In this document: piece after piece, positions 38,984 through 47,605 of the stretch
Layout of the letters: each line of letters starts with the position of its first letter
Numbering within the stretch: the first letter of the stretch is position 1
Assembly (NCBI RefSeq): GCF_024498955.1
Contig: NZ_CP093311.1
Coordinates: forward strand, 1,550,001-1,614,000
Source: Thermomonas paludicola
Lineage (GTDB): Bacteria > Pseudomonadota > Gammaproteobacteria > Xanthomonadales > Xanthomonadaceae
Direction: 5' to 3'
Length of the DNA stretch: 64,000 bases
The notes under the pieces: model-generated
The model's database searches: none
The model's input: the letters and a program-made list of their open reading frames with translations, nothing else
Told to the model about the DNA's origin: nothing
Position numbers and translations under genes: made by a program

Positions 38984-40318
38984 TCACGCCTTCGGCGGAT
39001 CCGGCACGAATTTCAGCACGTTGCCGTTGATGCAATAGCGCTTGCCGGTCGGCGGCGGGCCATCATCGAAGACGTGGCCCAGATGGATGCCGGAACTGGC
39101 GCTGCGCACCTCGATCCGATGCATGCCGTGGCTGTCGTCCGAGACGAACTGCAGTGCCCCCTGCATCGGCTCGAAGAAGCTGGGCCAGCCGCAGGCGCTA
39201 TCGAATTTGGCATCGCTGCGGAACAGCGCCGCGCCGCTGACCGGGTCGAAGTAGGTGCCCGGCCGCGCCTCGTTCAAATGCGCGCCGGTGCCAGGTAATT
39301 CGGTCCCGCTCTCGAACGCGATGCGCTGCTGCTCGGGGGTGAGCTGGTGGTAGCCCAACCATTGCCAGAATTTTTTCGCATCCCCGGCGTAACCGGTGAA
39401 GCGCGACACTTCTTTTCTACCCTTGAACAAGACAATCGTCGGCGTGGCCAGCAGCGGACCTGCCAGCGTCCAGCCGGTGGGCGGCTGCTGCGAGTGGGTG
39501 CGCACGAACGGCACATCCGCCTTCCAGCTTTTCAGTACGTCCGCCTCGAATCGCTCGCAGTAGGGGCAATCCTCGGCTTCGTAAACCACCAGCTGCGCCG
39601 CCGCATGCAAGGCCACCGCGTCCAGCGGCGGATAGGCGATGCCGCCGTCAGCGATGCCGTATTTCACGCCAGTGCCGCCCAGCCCGCAGTAACCGTCCGG
39701 GTTCTTCAGCAGATAGTCCTGATGGCTTTCCTCGGCCCGGCTGTAGTTGCGCAGCGGCAGGATCTCAGTGGTGATGGTGCCGAAGCCCGCGTGGGCCAGG
39801 TTCTGCTGGTAGATGTCGCGGCTTTGCTCCGCCAGCATCTTCTGCGCCGCCGTGGTGAAGTAAATCGCGCTTCGATAGTTGCTGCCGATGTCATTGCCCT
39901 GCCCGCCCTGCTGGGTGGGGTCGTGGTTTTCCCAGAACGCGGCCAGCAGCGTGGCCAGATCCAGCCGCCTGGGGTCATAACGCACCCGCACCACCTCGGC
40001 ATGGTTGCGTGCATGGCTGCGACCGGCGCGGATCAACCGCTCTTCCTGCAACACGTCCTCGTAGCTGACCTTCGGCGCATCGCCGCCGGCGTAACCCACT
40101 TCCACTTCGGCCACGCCCGGCACCGCGCGCAAGCGCTTCTCCGCGCCCCAGAAACAGCCCATGCCGAAGTAGATGTCCTGCAAGTGTTGCGCATTCACTG
40201 GGGTTCCTCCCGTTGCGGTTGCCACCGGGCGCGCCTGCAACGCCCGCCATCCCAACAGCGCCGCAGCTGCAGTCAGCAGCAGCGCGAACAACAGGGCGAT
40301 CGTCTTTTCAGTTCGCAT
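38984..40318 (-). CDS. msrAB: MsrA-thioredoxin-MsrB fusion methionine sulfoxide reductase
   Basis: A 444-residue fusion. An N-terminal hydrophobic anchor or signal (8-27) predicts a periplasmic location. MsrA (about 45-225) has the nucleophile Cys55 in GCFWGAEK. A thioredoxin-fold module (about 240-330) has CPYC at 251-254 and a cis-Pro in ATPT (291-294). MsrB (about 330-435) has Cys429 in RYCINGNVL. The MsrB lacks the usual zinc CxxC pairs (YFDPVSGA where CxxC is common). The order A-Trx-B differs from Neisseria PilB (Trx-A-B). It would be self-sufficient in recycling disulfides once the central CPYC is reduced. GGAGG lies upstream of the ATG. Confidence 0.88.
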   Translation of the reverse strand: MRTEKTIALLFALLLTAAAALLGWRALQARPVATATGGTPVNAQHLQDIYFGMGCFWGAEKRLRAVPGVAEVEVGYAGGDAPKVSYEDVLQEERLIRAGRSHARNHAEVVRVRYDPRRLDLATLLAAFWENHDPTQQGGQGNDIGSNYRSAIYFTTAAQKMLAEQSRDIYQQNLAHAGFGTITTEILPLRNYSRAEESHQDYLLKNPDGYCGLGGTGVKYGIADGGIAYPPLDAVALHAAAQLVVYEAEDCPYCERFEADVLKSWKADVPFVRTHSQQPPTGWTLAGPLLATPTIVLFKGRKEVSRFTGYAGDAKKFWQWLGYHQLTPEQQRIAFESGTELPGTGAHLNEARPGTYFDPVSGAALFRSDAKFDSACGWPSFFEPMQGALQFVSDDSHGMHRIEVRSASSGIHLGHVFDDGPPPTGKRYCINGNVLKFVPDPPKA

Positions 40319-40340
40319 GGCACCCTCCGGCGCGTTGGCG

Positions 40341-41489
40341 TCAAAGCTTGGACAGCCGTTCGATGGCGCGGTTCACCGTGTCCTCGTTTTTGGCGAAGCA
40401 CAGTCGCAGCAACCGCTGGCCGGCCGGCGGCACGGCGTAAAACGGTGACAACGGGATGCCGGTGACGCCGTGTTCGGCAGTCAACCAGCGCGCGAACTCC
40501 AGGTCGGGCAGGTCGCTGACCGCCGAATAGTCCACCAGCTGGAAATAGCCGCCCGGCACCGGCAATGGCTTGAACCGGGTGGCGAGCAACTGCTGGCGAA
40601 AGCGATCGCGCTTGTCCTGATAAAACGCGCCGAGGCCCTCGTAATGACCGGGCTCGGCCTCGATCATCTCGGCGAACGCATGCTGCGCCGGGTTGAACGA
40701 GCAGAACACGTTGTACTGATGGACCTTGCGGAATTCCGCCGACAGCGCCGGCGGCGCGATGCAGTAGCCCAGTTTCCAGCCGGTGCAGTGATAGGTTTTG
40801 CCGAAACTGGAAATGACGAATGCACGTTCGCGCAGCTCCGGATACAGCAGCGCGGATTCATGGCGCGCGCCGTCGAACACGATGTGTTCGTACACCTCGT
40901 CGCTGAGCAGCCAGATATCGGTGCCGCGCAGCAGTTCCGTCAGCGTTTGCATGTCGGCGACCGTGAACATGGCGCCGGACGGGTTGTGCGGGCTGTTGAT
41001 CATCAGCATCCGCGTGTTCGGGGTCATGGCCTTGCGCACCGCGTCCCAGTCCGGGGCAAAGGTGACGGGATCCAGCGGCACGTGCACGGCGACCGCACCG
41101 GCGAGCTCAATCGCCGGCTCGTAGCAGTCGTAGCACGGGTCGAGGACGATGACTTCCTCGCCGGCACGCACCATCGCGTGGATCGCATTGAAGATGGCCT
41201 CGGTGGCACCGCTGGTCACGGTGATTCCCGCATCCGCATCCGGGCGCCAGCCGTAGCAGCGTTCGGTCTTGGCCGCGATCGCCTGGCGCAGCGCGGGAAT
41301 GCCGGTCATCGGCGCATATTGGTTGTGCCCCGCCTGCATCGCCCGGCCCAACGCCTCCACCAGCCGCGACGGCACCGGGAAATCGGGGAAGCCCTGGCCC
41401 AGGTTCACCGCGCCATGCTCCGCCGCCAGCTGCGACATCACGGTGAAAATGGTGGTGCCGACCTTCGGCAGCTTGGTTTTGATCTGCAT
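40341..41489 (-). CDS. ybdL: YbdL-like methionine/glutamine aminotransferase (class I/II)
   Basis: A 382-residue PLP aminotransferase of the KAT/YbdL group, which transaminates methionine, glutamine and aromatic amino acids and can make methionine from KMTB. The PLP Lys231 lies in SSFGKTYHCTGWKLGY, the phosphate-binding part in TSGATEAIFNA, and NSPHNPSG (165-172) and SDEVYEH are family landmarks. VHQYNVFCSFNPAQHAFAEM resembles YbdL closely. AAGG upstream supports the ATG at 41489, and the long in-frame upstream stretch overlaps ccmA antisense and is excluded. It is divergent from the ccm operon and is followed by the Msr fusion and omega-amidase genes. Confidence 0.87.
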   Translation of the reverse strand: MQIKTKLPKVGTTIFTVMSQLAAEHGAVNLGQGFPDFPVPSRLVEALGRAMQAGHNQYAPMTGIPALRQAIAAKTERCYGWRPDADAGITVTSGATEAIFNAIHAMVRAGEEVIVLDPCYDCYEPAIELAGAVAVHVPLDPVTFAPDWDAVRKAMTPNTRMLMINSPHNPSGAMFTVADMQTLTELLRGTDIWLLSDEVYEHIVFDGARHESALLYPELRERAFVISSFGKTYHCTGWKLGYCIAPPALSAEFRKVHQYNVFCSFNPAQHAFAEMIEAEPGHYEGLGAFYQDKRDRFRQQLLATRFKPLPVPGGYFQLVDYSAVSDLPDLEFARWLTAEHGVTGIPLSPFYAVPPAGQRLLRLCFAKNEDTVNRAIERLSKL

Positions 41490-41578
41490 TGCCTTGCCAT
41501 GTCGCGAAATGTTTCCAAAGTGTACGGAAACCGGCTGCCAGCGGATGCAGCCGACCCGCGTACCGTTCGCCATGCCGG

Positions 41579-41584
41579 TAGAAT
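41579..41584 (+). promoter_or_regulatory. Candidate -10 of the ccm operon
   Basis: TAGAAT is followed nine bases later by the ccmA ATG, giving a near-leaderless message. A 6-bp inverted repeat, GTTTCC/GGAAAC with a 9-base spacer, lies about 60 bases upstream in the divergent region and might serve ccmA or the aminotransferase gene. Confidence 0.35.
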
Positions 41585-41593
41585 CGGCGCCCG

Positions 41594-42241
41594 ATGCCCG
41601 ACATGCAGACTTCCGCCAGCCCCCTGCTCGCCGCGCGCGGGCTTGCCTTCCTGCGCGATGACACCCCGGTGTTCGGCCCGCTGGATTTCGCCGTCGATGG
41701 CGGCGAAGCGCTGCTGGTGCAAGGCAGCAACGGCGCCGGCAAGACCACCTTGTTGCGGGTTCTGGCCGGCTTGCTGCACGCCGACACAGGCACATTGGAC
41801 ATCGATGGCCGGCCTGCCCGGGCAGACCTGCGCGCTCGCTACATTGCCTATCTTGGCCACTTGCCTGGCCTGAAGGCCGATCTCTCGGCACTGCGCAACC
41901 TGCGCTACCTGTGCGGGCTGCACGGCCGCCGGCGCGCGCAAACGCCTGCGGCCGCGATGGCCATCGTCGGGCTTGCCGGTTTTGAAGACGCGCCGCTGCG
42001 CACCCTGTCCGCCGGCCAGAAAAAACGGCTCGGGCTGGCCCGCCTGTGGCTGTCGCCCGCGCCGCTGTGGCTTCTGGATGAGCCCTACGCCAACCTCGAC
42101 CTGGAGGGCATCACGCTGGTCAATCGCATGGTGCAGGCCCATTTGCGCGGTGGCGGCGCAGCGCTCATCACCACCCACGGCGCCTATGCGGCCCCGCCGG
42201 TGCGCACCCGCCTGCTGGAACTGGCGAAGGCCGGCACATGA
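41594..42241 (+). CDS. ccmA: Heme exporter ATPase CcmA
   Basis: A 215-residue ABC ATPase of the CcmABCD complex, which uses ATP to release holo-CcmE from CcmC. Walker A is GSNGAGKTT, the signature is LSAGQKKR and Walker B runs into [10 protein letters not shown], all in normal order. The start is close to a TAGAAT -10 box; the N-terminal MPDMQTSAS part is variable, so the second Met is possible. Its stop overlaps the ccmB start. It opens a nine-gene ccm operon. Confidence 0.95.
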   Translation: MPDMQTSASPLLAARGLAFLRDDTPVFGPLDFAVDGGEALLVQGSNGAGKTTLLRVLAGLLHADTGTLDIDGRPARADLRARYIAYLGHLPGLKADLSALRNLRYLCGLHGRRRAQTPAAAMAIVGLAGFEDAPLRTLSAGQKKRLGLARLWLSPAPLWLLDEPYANLDLEGITLVNRMVQAHLRGGGAALITTHGAYAAPPVRTRLLELAKAGT

Positions 42242-42909
42242 TGTGGCAAGCCGCCCGCGCCCTGATGACCCGCGACCTGCAGCTGCTGTGGGCGCGCCGC
42301 GGCGATGCCCTGCAGCCGGCCTTGTTCGCCCTGTTGACCGTGGTGCTGTTCGCCCTGGCGCTGGGCGGCGATGCCAAGGCGCTGGCACCGGTCGCCTCGG
42401 CGGTGCTGTGGCTGGCCGTGCTGCTGGCCGGCCTGCTGGCGCTGGACAACCTGTTCCGCGGCGATGCCGAGGACGGCTCGCTGGAACAGTGGATGCTGGC
42501 ACCGGTGCCGCTGTGGTGGCTGGTGCTGGTACGCACGCTGATGCACTGGCTGACCACCGCGCTGCCGATGATCATCGCGGTGCCGCTGCTGGGCGAACTG
42601 CTGCACCTGCCGCACGCGCAGCTGCCGGTGTTGATGCTCTCGCTGCTGCTGGGTACGCCGATCCTCAGCCTGCTGGGCGCGGTCGTGGCCGCCCTCACCG
42701 TCGGCATGCGCCGCGCCGGAATCCTGGTGGCCCTGCTCGCACTGCCGCTGTATGTGCCGGTGCTGGTGTTCGGCGCCGGCGCCGTGGCTGCCGATGCCCA
42801 AGGGTTGGACGCGGTGGGTGCGCTGCTGTTGCTGGGCGCCGGACTGGTGCTGACGCTGGCACTGGCCCCTGCCACGGCGGCCGCGGCGCTGCGCATCGCC
42901 CACGCTTGA
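42238..42909 (+). CDS. ccmB: Heme exporter membrane subunit CcmB
   Basis: A 223-residue inner-membrane protein with about six predicted helices, the membrane partner of CcmA. The N-terminus ([21 protein letters not shown]) and the segment [29 protein letters not shown] are CcmB hallmarks. Two adjacent ATG codons (42238 and 42241) overlap the ccmA stop, so the exact first codon is uncertain by one. Normally ccmC follows directly; here an azurin gene intervenes, and the ccmB stop overlaps the FNR-like box for that gene. Confidence 0.95.
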   Translation: MMWQAARALMTRDLQLLWARRGDALQPALFALLTVVLFALALGGDAKALAPVASAVLWLAVLLAGLLALDNLFRGDAEDGSLEQWMLAPVPLWWLVLVRTLMHWLTTALPMIIAVPLLGELLHLPHAQLPVLMLSLLLGTPILSLLGAVVAALTVGMRRAGILVALLALPLYVPVLVFGAGAVAADAQGLDAVGALLLLGAGLVLTLALAPATAAAALRIAHA

Positions 42910-42948
42910 GGTGGATCAAGGCCGTCTTAACGCGCGCCGCCGGACAAT
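42906..42948 (+). promoter_or_regulatory. FNR/Anr-like box and -10 for the azurin gene
   Basis: TTGAG-GTGG-ATCAA (42906-42919) differs from the FNR/Anr consensus TTGAT-N4-ATCAA at one position. A GACAAT hexamer (42943-42948) would start transcription near 42955, so the box centre is about 42 bases upstream of the start, the spacing of class II FNR-activated promoters. Confidence 0.6.
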
Positions 42949-42996
42949 AGCGCCACTGGCCGTGCGGCCAGCCCCACGAACCCTTGGAGCATGCGC

Positions 42997-43575
42997 ATGA
43001 AGTCCCGTCACATCCTGCTTGCCAGTGCCATTGCATTGGCCCTGTCCGCCTGCGGCAATTCGTCCACCCCGGCCGAAACCACCGCACCCGCTGCCGATAC
43101 GGCTGCGCCCGCGGAAACCACCGCAACGCCTGCCGAAACCGCGCCGACGGAGGCCGCACCTGCTGCCGCAGCCAGCACCAAGCCCGCTGTTGTCGAGAAC
43201 TGCGCCACCAATATCGAAGCCAACGACGCGATGCAGTACAACGCGGACTCGATCACCGTTCCCGCCAGCTGCACCCAGTTCACCATCAATCTCAAGCACG
43301 CAGGCACCTTGGCCGCCAACGTGATGGGCCACAACGTCGTGGTATCGAAGGAAGCCGACATGGCCGGCATTGCCGCTGACGGCGCAGCCGACCCCGCCAC
43401 CCACGTCAAGGCTGGCGACACCCGCGCCATTGCCCACACCAAGATCATTGGCGGTGGCGAATCCACCTCGATGACCTTCGACGTTGCCAAGATCAAGGAC
43501 GGCGGCCCGTTCAAGTTCTTCTGCAGCTTCCCGGGACATCTTGCCCTCATGCAGGGCAGCATCCAGGTGCAGTAA
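42997..43575 (+). CDS. Azurin-type blue copper lipoprotein
   Basis: A 192-residue exported cupredoxin. The lipobox LSAC gives Cys19 as the lipidated residue. A 45-residue linker rich in Ala/Thr/Pro/Glu precedes the azurin domain (about 66-192). The type 1 copper ligands are His112 (VMGHNVVV), Cys176, His181 and Met185 (KFFCSFPGHLALMQG), and Cys69-Cys92 can form the azurin disulfide. It should carry electrons in the periplasm, for example to a terminal oxidase or nitrite reductase. GGAG seven bases upstream fixes the ATG at 42997. Its position between ccmB and ccmC is unusual, and the upstream FNR-like box suggests expression at low oxygen. Lipid-anchored azurins resemble neisserial Laz. Confidence 0.92.
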   Translation: MKSRHILLASAIALALSACGNSSTPAETTAPAADTAAPAETTATPAETAPTEAAPAAAASTKPAVVENCATNIEANDAMQYNADSITVPASCTQFTINLKHAGTLAANVMGHNVVVSKEADMAGIAADGAADPATHVKAGDTRAIAHTKIIGGGESTSMTFDVAKIKDGGPFKFFCSFPGHLALMQGSIQVQ

Positions 43576-43698
43576 GCCTCCTGCGTGGCCGGGCGGCGCA
43601 GGCCGCCCGCGCCCGCATCGACACCAGCCCGCACGCGGGCTGGTATCCTTTGCAGCAGTGCCCGCGGCCACCTTCCCGCCGCTTCCGCAAAGGCCACG

Positions 43699-44466
43699 AT
43701 GTCTCCGCTGATCCGCTGGTTCCACCAACTCGGCTCGCCACCGTACTTCGACCGTTTCGCCACCCGCTGGGTGCCTTGGTCTTATCTGCTGGGCGGCTTG
43801 GCCATGGCCGTCGGCCTCTATGGCGCCTTGTTCCAGGTGCCTGCCGACTATCAGCAAGGCGACAGCTTCCGCATTCTTTACATCCATGTCCCGGCGGCGT
43901 GGATGAGCATGGCCATCTTCGGGCTGATGGCGTTTTATTCGGCCATCGCGCTGATCTGGCGGATCAAGCTCTGCGAAATCCTGGCGATGGCCTGCGCACC
44001 CACCGGCGCCGCGTTCACCGCCGTCACCCTGGTGACCGGTTCGATTTGGGGCAAGCCGATGTGGGGCACGTGGTGGGATTGGGATCCGCGCCTGACCACC
44101 GAATTGATCCTGCTGTTCCTCTACATGGGCGTGATGGGCCTGTATGCGGCCATCGATGATCGCCGCAACGCCGCCCGCGCCGCCGGCCTGCTGGCCATCG
44201 TCGGGGTAACGCTGCTGCCGGTCATCCACTGGTCGGTGGTGTGGTGGAACTCGCTGCACCAGGGCCAGACCATCCGCCTGTTCGGCAAATCCAGCATGGA
44301 TGCCAGCATGTTGCCGCCGCTGCTATGGATGCTCGCCGGCACCAAGCTCTGGTTCATCGGCTCACTGCTGGCGCGCGCACGCGCCGACAACCTGCGCCGC
44401 GAAGCGGGCAAGGACTGGGTTGCGAAACTGGCCACGGGCGATGCCCTAGGGCGGCCGCCGCAATGA
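43699..44466 (+). CDS. ccmC: Heme handling protein CcmC
   Basis: A 255-residue inner-membrane protein with six helices and the periplasmic tryptophan-rich WWD motif (GTWWDWDPRLTTELILL). It binds heme with conserved His residues (ILYIHVPAAWM and VIHWSVVWWNSLHQG) and loads it onto CcmE. The ATG at 43699 starts MSPLIRWFHQLGSPPYFDR, in line with the family; the upstream in-frame part overlaps the azurin 3' region. The stop overlaps the ccmD start (ATGA). Confidence 0.96.
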   Translation: MSPLIRWFHQLGSPPYFDRFATRWVPWSYLLGGLAMAVGLYGALFQVPADYQQGDSFRILYIHVPAAWMSMAIFGLMAFYSAIALIWRIKLCEILAMACAPTGAAFTAVTLVTGSIWGKPMWGTWWDWDPRLTTELILLFLYMGVMGLYAAIDDRRNAARAAGLLAIVGVTLLPVIHWSVVWWNSLHQGQTIRLFGKSSMDASMLPPLLWMLAGTKLWFIGSLLARARADNLRREAGKDWVAKLATGDALGRPPQ

Positions 44467-44639
44467 GCTACCGCGACTATGTCATCGCCGCCTACGCGGC
44501 TTTTGCGGTGATGCTGCTGTGGGACTTCCTGGTTCCCAGGCTGCAGCTTCGCGCCACGCTGCGCGCCGCCAAGCTGCGCATTGCACGCCGGCAAGCCACG
44601 CCAGCGCCCCCCACGGAACTTCCGCTGTCGCGGGACTGA
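44463..44639 (+). CDS. ccmD: Heme exporter small subunit CcmD
   Basis: A 58-residue protein with one transmembrane helix (about residues 6-24, [18 protein letters not shown]) followed by a basic cytoplasmic tail. CcmD stabilises the CcmABC-CcmE complex. The size, the Y-x-x-x-A-Y pattern near the N-terminus and the position between ccmC and ccmE identify it. It overlaps ccmC by four bases and ends ten bases before ccmE. Confidence 0.85.
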   Translation: MSYRDYVIAAYAAFAVMLLWDFLVPRLQLRATLRAAKLRIARRQATPAPPTELPLSRD

Positions 44640-44649
44640 CCCAATCGCC

Positions 44650-45138
44650 ATGCACCCCACCCGCAAGCGCCGCCTGTTGTTGATCGTTGCCCTGCTCGCC
44701 GTCGCCGGCATCGCCACTGCGCTGGTGGCCATGGCGCTGCAACGCAATGTCGCCTATCTCTACACCCCTCATGAAGTGCTCGGTGGCGAAGCGGGCCAGA
44801 ACGTGCGCGATGGCGAAGCGCGCTTCCGCCTGGGCGGCATGGTCGCGGCCGGATCGTTCAAGCGTGCACCCGGCTCGATGGAGGCGCATTTCGACGTCGA
44901 TGACGGCGATGCACGCCTGCCGGTGGTCTATACCGGCATCCTGCCCGACCTGTTCCGCGAGAACCAGTCGGTGGTGGCCACCGGCCGCATGAAGGGCGAC
45001 GTGTTCGTGGCCGAGGAAGTGCTGGCCAAGCACGACGAAACCTACATGCCCAAGGAAGTGGCCGACAAGATGAGCGCCGCACACAAGAAGCACAAGGTGC
45101 AGGACGCGCAGGCAACGCCGGCGGAAGGCGCCAACTGA
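44650..45138 (+). CDS. ccmE: Heme chaperone CcmE
   Basis: A 162-residue periplasmic heme chaperone anchored by one helix (about 8-29). It binds heme covalently through His128 in [10 protein letters not shown] and hands it to the CcmF/H ligase. The OB-fold core includes [19 protein letters not shown] and [13 protein letters not shown]. The C-terminal tail is rich in Lys/His/Ala. Its stop overlaps the ccmF start (TGATG). Confidence 0.96.
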   Translation: MHPTRKRRLLLIVALLAVAGIATALVAMALQRNVAYLYTPHEVLGGEAGQNVRDGEARFRLGGMVAAGSFKRAPGSMEAHFDVDDGDARLPVVYTGILPDLFRENQSVVATGRMKGDVFVAEEVLAKHDETYMPKEVADKMSAAHKKHKVQDAQATPAEGAN

Positions 45139-47063
45139 TGCTTCCTGAACTCGGCCAGATCGCGCTGGCGCTGGCCATGCTGGTCGCCGCACTGCAGGCG
45201 CTGTTGCCGCTGCTGGGCGCGCAACGCAACCTGCCGCCGCTGATGGCCGTGGCGCGGCCCGCAGCCTATGCACAGTTGTTGCTGGTGGGCCTGGCGTTCG
45301 CCATCCTCACCCACGCTTTCGTCACCAGCGATTTTTCGGTGCAGTACGTGGCCGAGAATTCCAATTCGCTGCTGCCGGTGATGTACCGCTACACCGCCGT
45401 GTGGGGCGCGCACGAGGGCTCGCTGCTGCTGTGGGCGCTGGTGTTGGCGCTGTGGACGGCGGCCGTGGCGCGTTTCTCCAGCGCATTGCCGCTGCCGGTG
45501 GTGGCACGCGTGCTGGGCGTGATGGGCGTGGTGGCGGTTGGCTTCCTCGCCTTCCTGATCTTCACCAGCAATCCGTTCACCCGCATCCTGCCAGCCGCCG
45601 CCGAAGGCCGCGACCTCAACCCGCTGCTGCAAGATCCCGGCCTGATCATGCATCCGCCGATGCTGTACGCCGGCTACGTGGGCTTCGCCGTGCCGTTCGC
45701 CTTCGCCATCGCGGCGCTGCTGGAACGCCGCATCGATGCGCAATGGCTGCGCTGGACGCGACCGTGGACCAATGCAGCCTGGGCCTTCCTTACCGTGGGC
45801 ATCGCCATTGGCAGCTGGTGGGCGTATTACGAGCTTGGCTGGGGCGGCTGGTGGTTCTGGGATCCGGTGGAAAACGCCAGCTTCATGCCTTGGCTGGTCG
45901 GCGCTGCCCTGCTGCATTCGCAGGCGGTGACGGAAAAGCGCGGCAATTTTGGTGGCTGGACGCTGCTGCTGGCGATCTGCGCGTTTTCATTGTCGCTGCT
46001 GGGCACGTTCCTGGTGCGCTCGGGCGTGCTGACCAGCGTTCACGCATTCGCGGCAGACCCGACGCGCGGCCTGTTCGTGCTGATCTTCCTCGGCATCGTG
46101 ATCGGCGGCTCGCTGCTGCTGTACGCATTGCGCGCGCCGGATACCGACATCGATGCCAAGCCCTTCACCTTTGGCTCGCGCGAAACCCTGCTGCTGCTCA
46201 ACAACCTGCTGCTGACCACCGCCTGCGCCATGGTGCTGCTGGGCACGCTGTACCCGCTACTGGCCGATGCGCTGGAGCTGGGCAAGATTTCGGTGGGCCC
46301 ACCCTACTTCGCACTGATGTTCATCCTGCTGATGGCGCCGCTGGTGGCACTGGTGCCACTGGGCCCGTTGACCCGCTGGCAGCGCGAAGACATGTCAAAA
46401 CCGCTGCGGATGCTGCTGCCGTGGGCCGTGCTGGCCCTGCTGCTGGGCGTCGCCGCCTTCTTCCTCGCCCCGCAGGGCCAGTGGAAGGCCGGCGCTGCCG
46501 TGCTGGGCGCGGCATGGGTGGCATTCGGCACGCTGCGTTTCGTCTGGACGCGCCTGCGCTCCGCCAGCGGACGCATCACCCGCGAGATGCTGGGCATGAG
46601 CCTGGCGCATCTCGGCATCGCCGTGTTCCTGATCGGCGCATTGCTGGTGGAGGGGCTGAGCCTGCAGCGCGAACTGGCGGTCAAGGCCGGCGACAACGTG
46701 ACGCTGGGCGCCTACGCATTCCGCTTCGAAGGCATCGTCGAATCCGGCGGCCCGAATTACGTTGCCGATGTTGCAACCGTGCAGGTACGACGCAACGGCC
46801 GATTGCAGACCACCCTGCACCCGGAAAAGCGCCGCTATCGTGCCGGCGGCCAGGTCATGACCGAAGCCGGCATCGCGCCCGGCGTGCTGGGTGACGCCTA
46901 TGTCGCCATCGGCGAGTCGCTGGGCAACGACACCTGGGCCATGCGCGTGTATGTCAAACCGTTCGTGCGCTGGATCTGGGGCGGCGCGCTGTTGATGGCG
47001 CTGGGCGCCGGCATCACCGCCACCGACCGGCGTTTCCGCAGCGTGCGCAAGGAGGCTGCATGA
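45138..47063 (+). CDS. ccmF: Cytochrome c heme lyase CcmF
   Basis: A 641-residue polytopic membrane protein that with CcmH/I ligates heme to apocytochrome c. The WWD domain is WGGWWFWDPVENASFMPWLVG. The N-terminal part contains VQYVAENSNSLLPVMYRYTA and WGAHEGSLLLWALVL, both CcmF landmarks, and conserved His residues that hold the b-heme. A periplasmic C-terminal domain precedes the final helix. It overlaps ccmE by one base and ccmG by four. Confidence 0.97.
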   Translation: MLPELGQIALALAMLVAALQALLPLLGAQRNLPPLMAVARPAAYAQLLLVGLAFAILTHAFVTSDFSVQYVAENSNSLLPVMYRYTAVWGAHEGSLLLWALVLALWTAAVARFSSALPLPVVARVLGVMGVVAVGFLAFLIFTSNPFTRILPAAAEGRDLNPLLQDPGLIMHPPMLYAGYVGFAVPFAFAIAALLERRIDAQWLRWTRPWTNAAWAFLTVGIAIGSWWAYYELGWGGWWFWDPVENASFMPWLVGAALLHSQAVTEKRGNFGGWTLLLAICAFSLSLLGTFLVRSGVLTSVHAFAADPTRGLFVLIFLGIVIGGSLLLYALRAPDTDIDAKPFTFGSRETLLLLNNLLLTTACAMVLLGTLYPLLADALELGKISVGPPYFALMFILLMAPLVALVPLGPLTRWQREDMSKPLRMLLPWAVLALLLGVAAFFLAPQGQWKAGAAVLGAAWVAFGTLRFVWTRLRSASGRITREMLGMSLAHLGIAVFLIGALLVEGLSLQRELAVKAGDNVTLGAYAFRFEGIVESGGPNYVADVATVQVRRNGRLQTTLHPEKRRYRAGGQVMTEAGIAPGVLGDAYVAIGESLGNDTWAMRVYVKPFVRWIWGGALLMALGAGITATDRRFRSVRKEAA

Positions 47064-47605
47064 AGCCGTCCCGCTGGCTGCCGCTGGCCGCCTTCGCCCT
47101 GCTTGCGGTCTTGCTTGCGGCCGGCGTGTGGATGAGCCGCAAGCCCAACCGCGAAGCGCTGCCGTCGCCGTTGATCGGCAAAGCCGCACCGGCATTCGCC
47201 CTGCCCGTCCTGCACGACCCCGGCTACATCGTGAAACTGCAGGATCTCAAGGGCCAGCCGTTCCTGCTCAACGTCTGGGGCAGCTGGTGCGTGGAATGCC
47301 GGGTCGAGCACCCGGTGCTGACCAAGTTCGCCGAAACCAAGCGCCTGCGCGTGGTCGGCTATAACTGGAAGGACGAACCCGCCGACGCACTGCGCTGGCT
47401 GGAGCAGTTCGGCAACCCCTACATGGTGGTGCTGTCCGATGTCGAAGGCCGCACCGCATTGAACTGGGGCGTGTACGGCGCGCCGGAAACCTTCCTCGTC
47501 GACGGCAAGGGCATCGTGCGCTGGAAGCATGTCGGCCCGCTGACGGACGAGATCATCGGGCGGGAATTGCTGCCGCTGGTGGCGAAGATCGAGGCTGGGC
47601 GATGA
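47060..47605 (+). CDS. ccmG: Periplasmic thioredoxin CcmG (DsbE)
   Basis: A 181-residue membrane-anchored thioredoxin that keeps apocytochrome CxxCH thiols or CcmH reduced. A single N-terminal helix (about 7-25) is followed by the Trx fold with Cys77 and Cys80 in WGSWCVECRVEHP. The cis-Pro region is YGAPETFLVDGKG, as in DsbE. It overlaps both ccmF and ccmH by ATGA junctions. Confidence 0.96.
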   Translation: MKPSRWLPLAAFALLAVLLAAGVWMSRKPNREALPSPLIGKAAPAFALPVLHDPGYIVKLQDLKGQPFLLNVWGSWCVECRVEHPVLTKFAETKRLRVVGYNWKDEPADALRWLEQFGNPYMVVLSDVEGRTALNWGVYGAPETFLVDGKGIVRWKHVGPLTDEIIGRELLPLVAKIEAGR

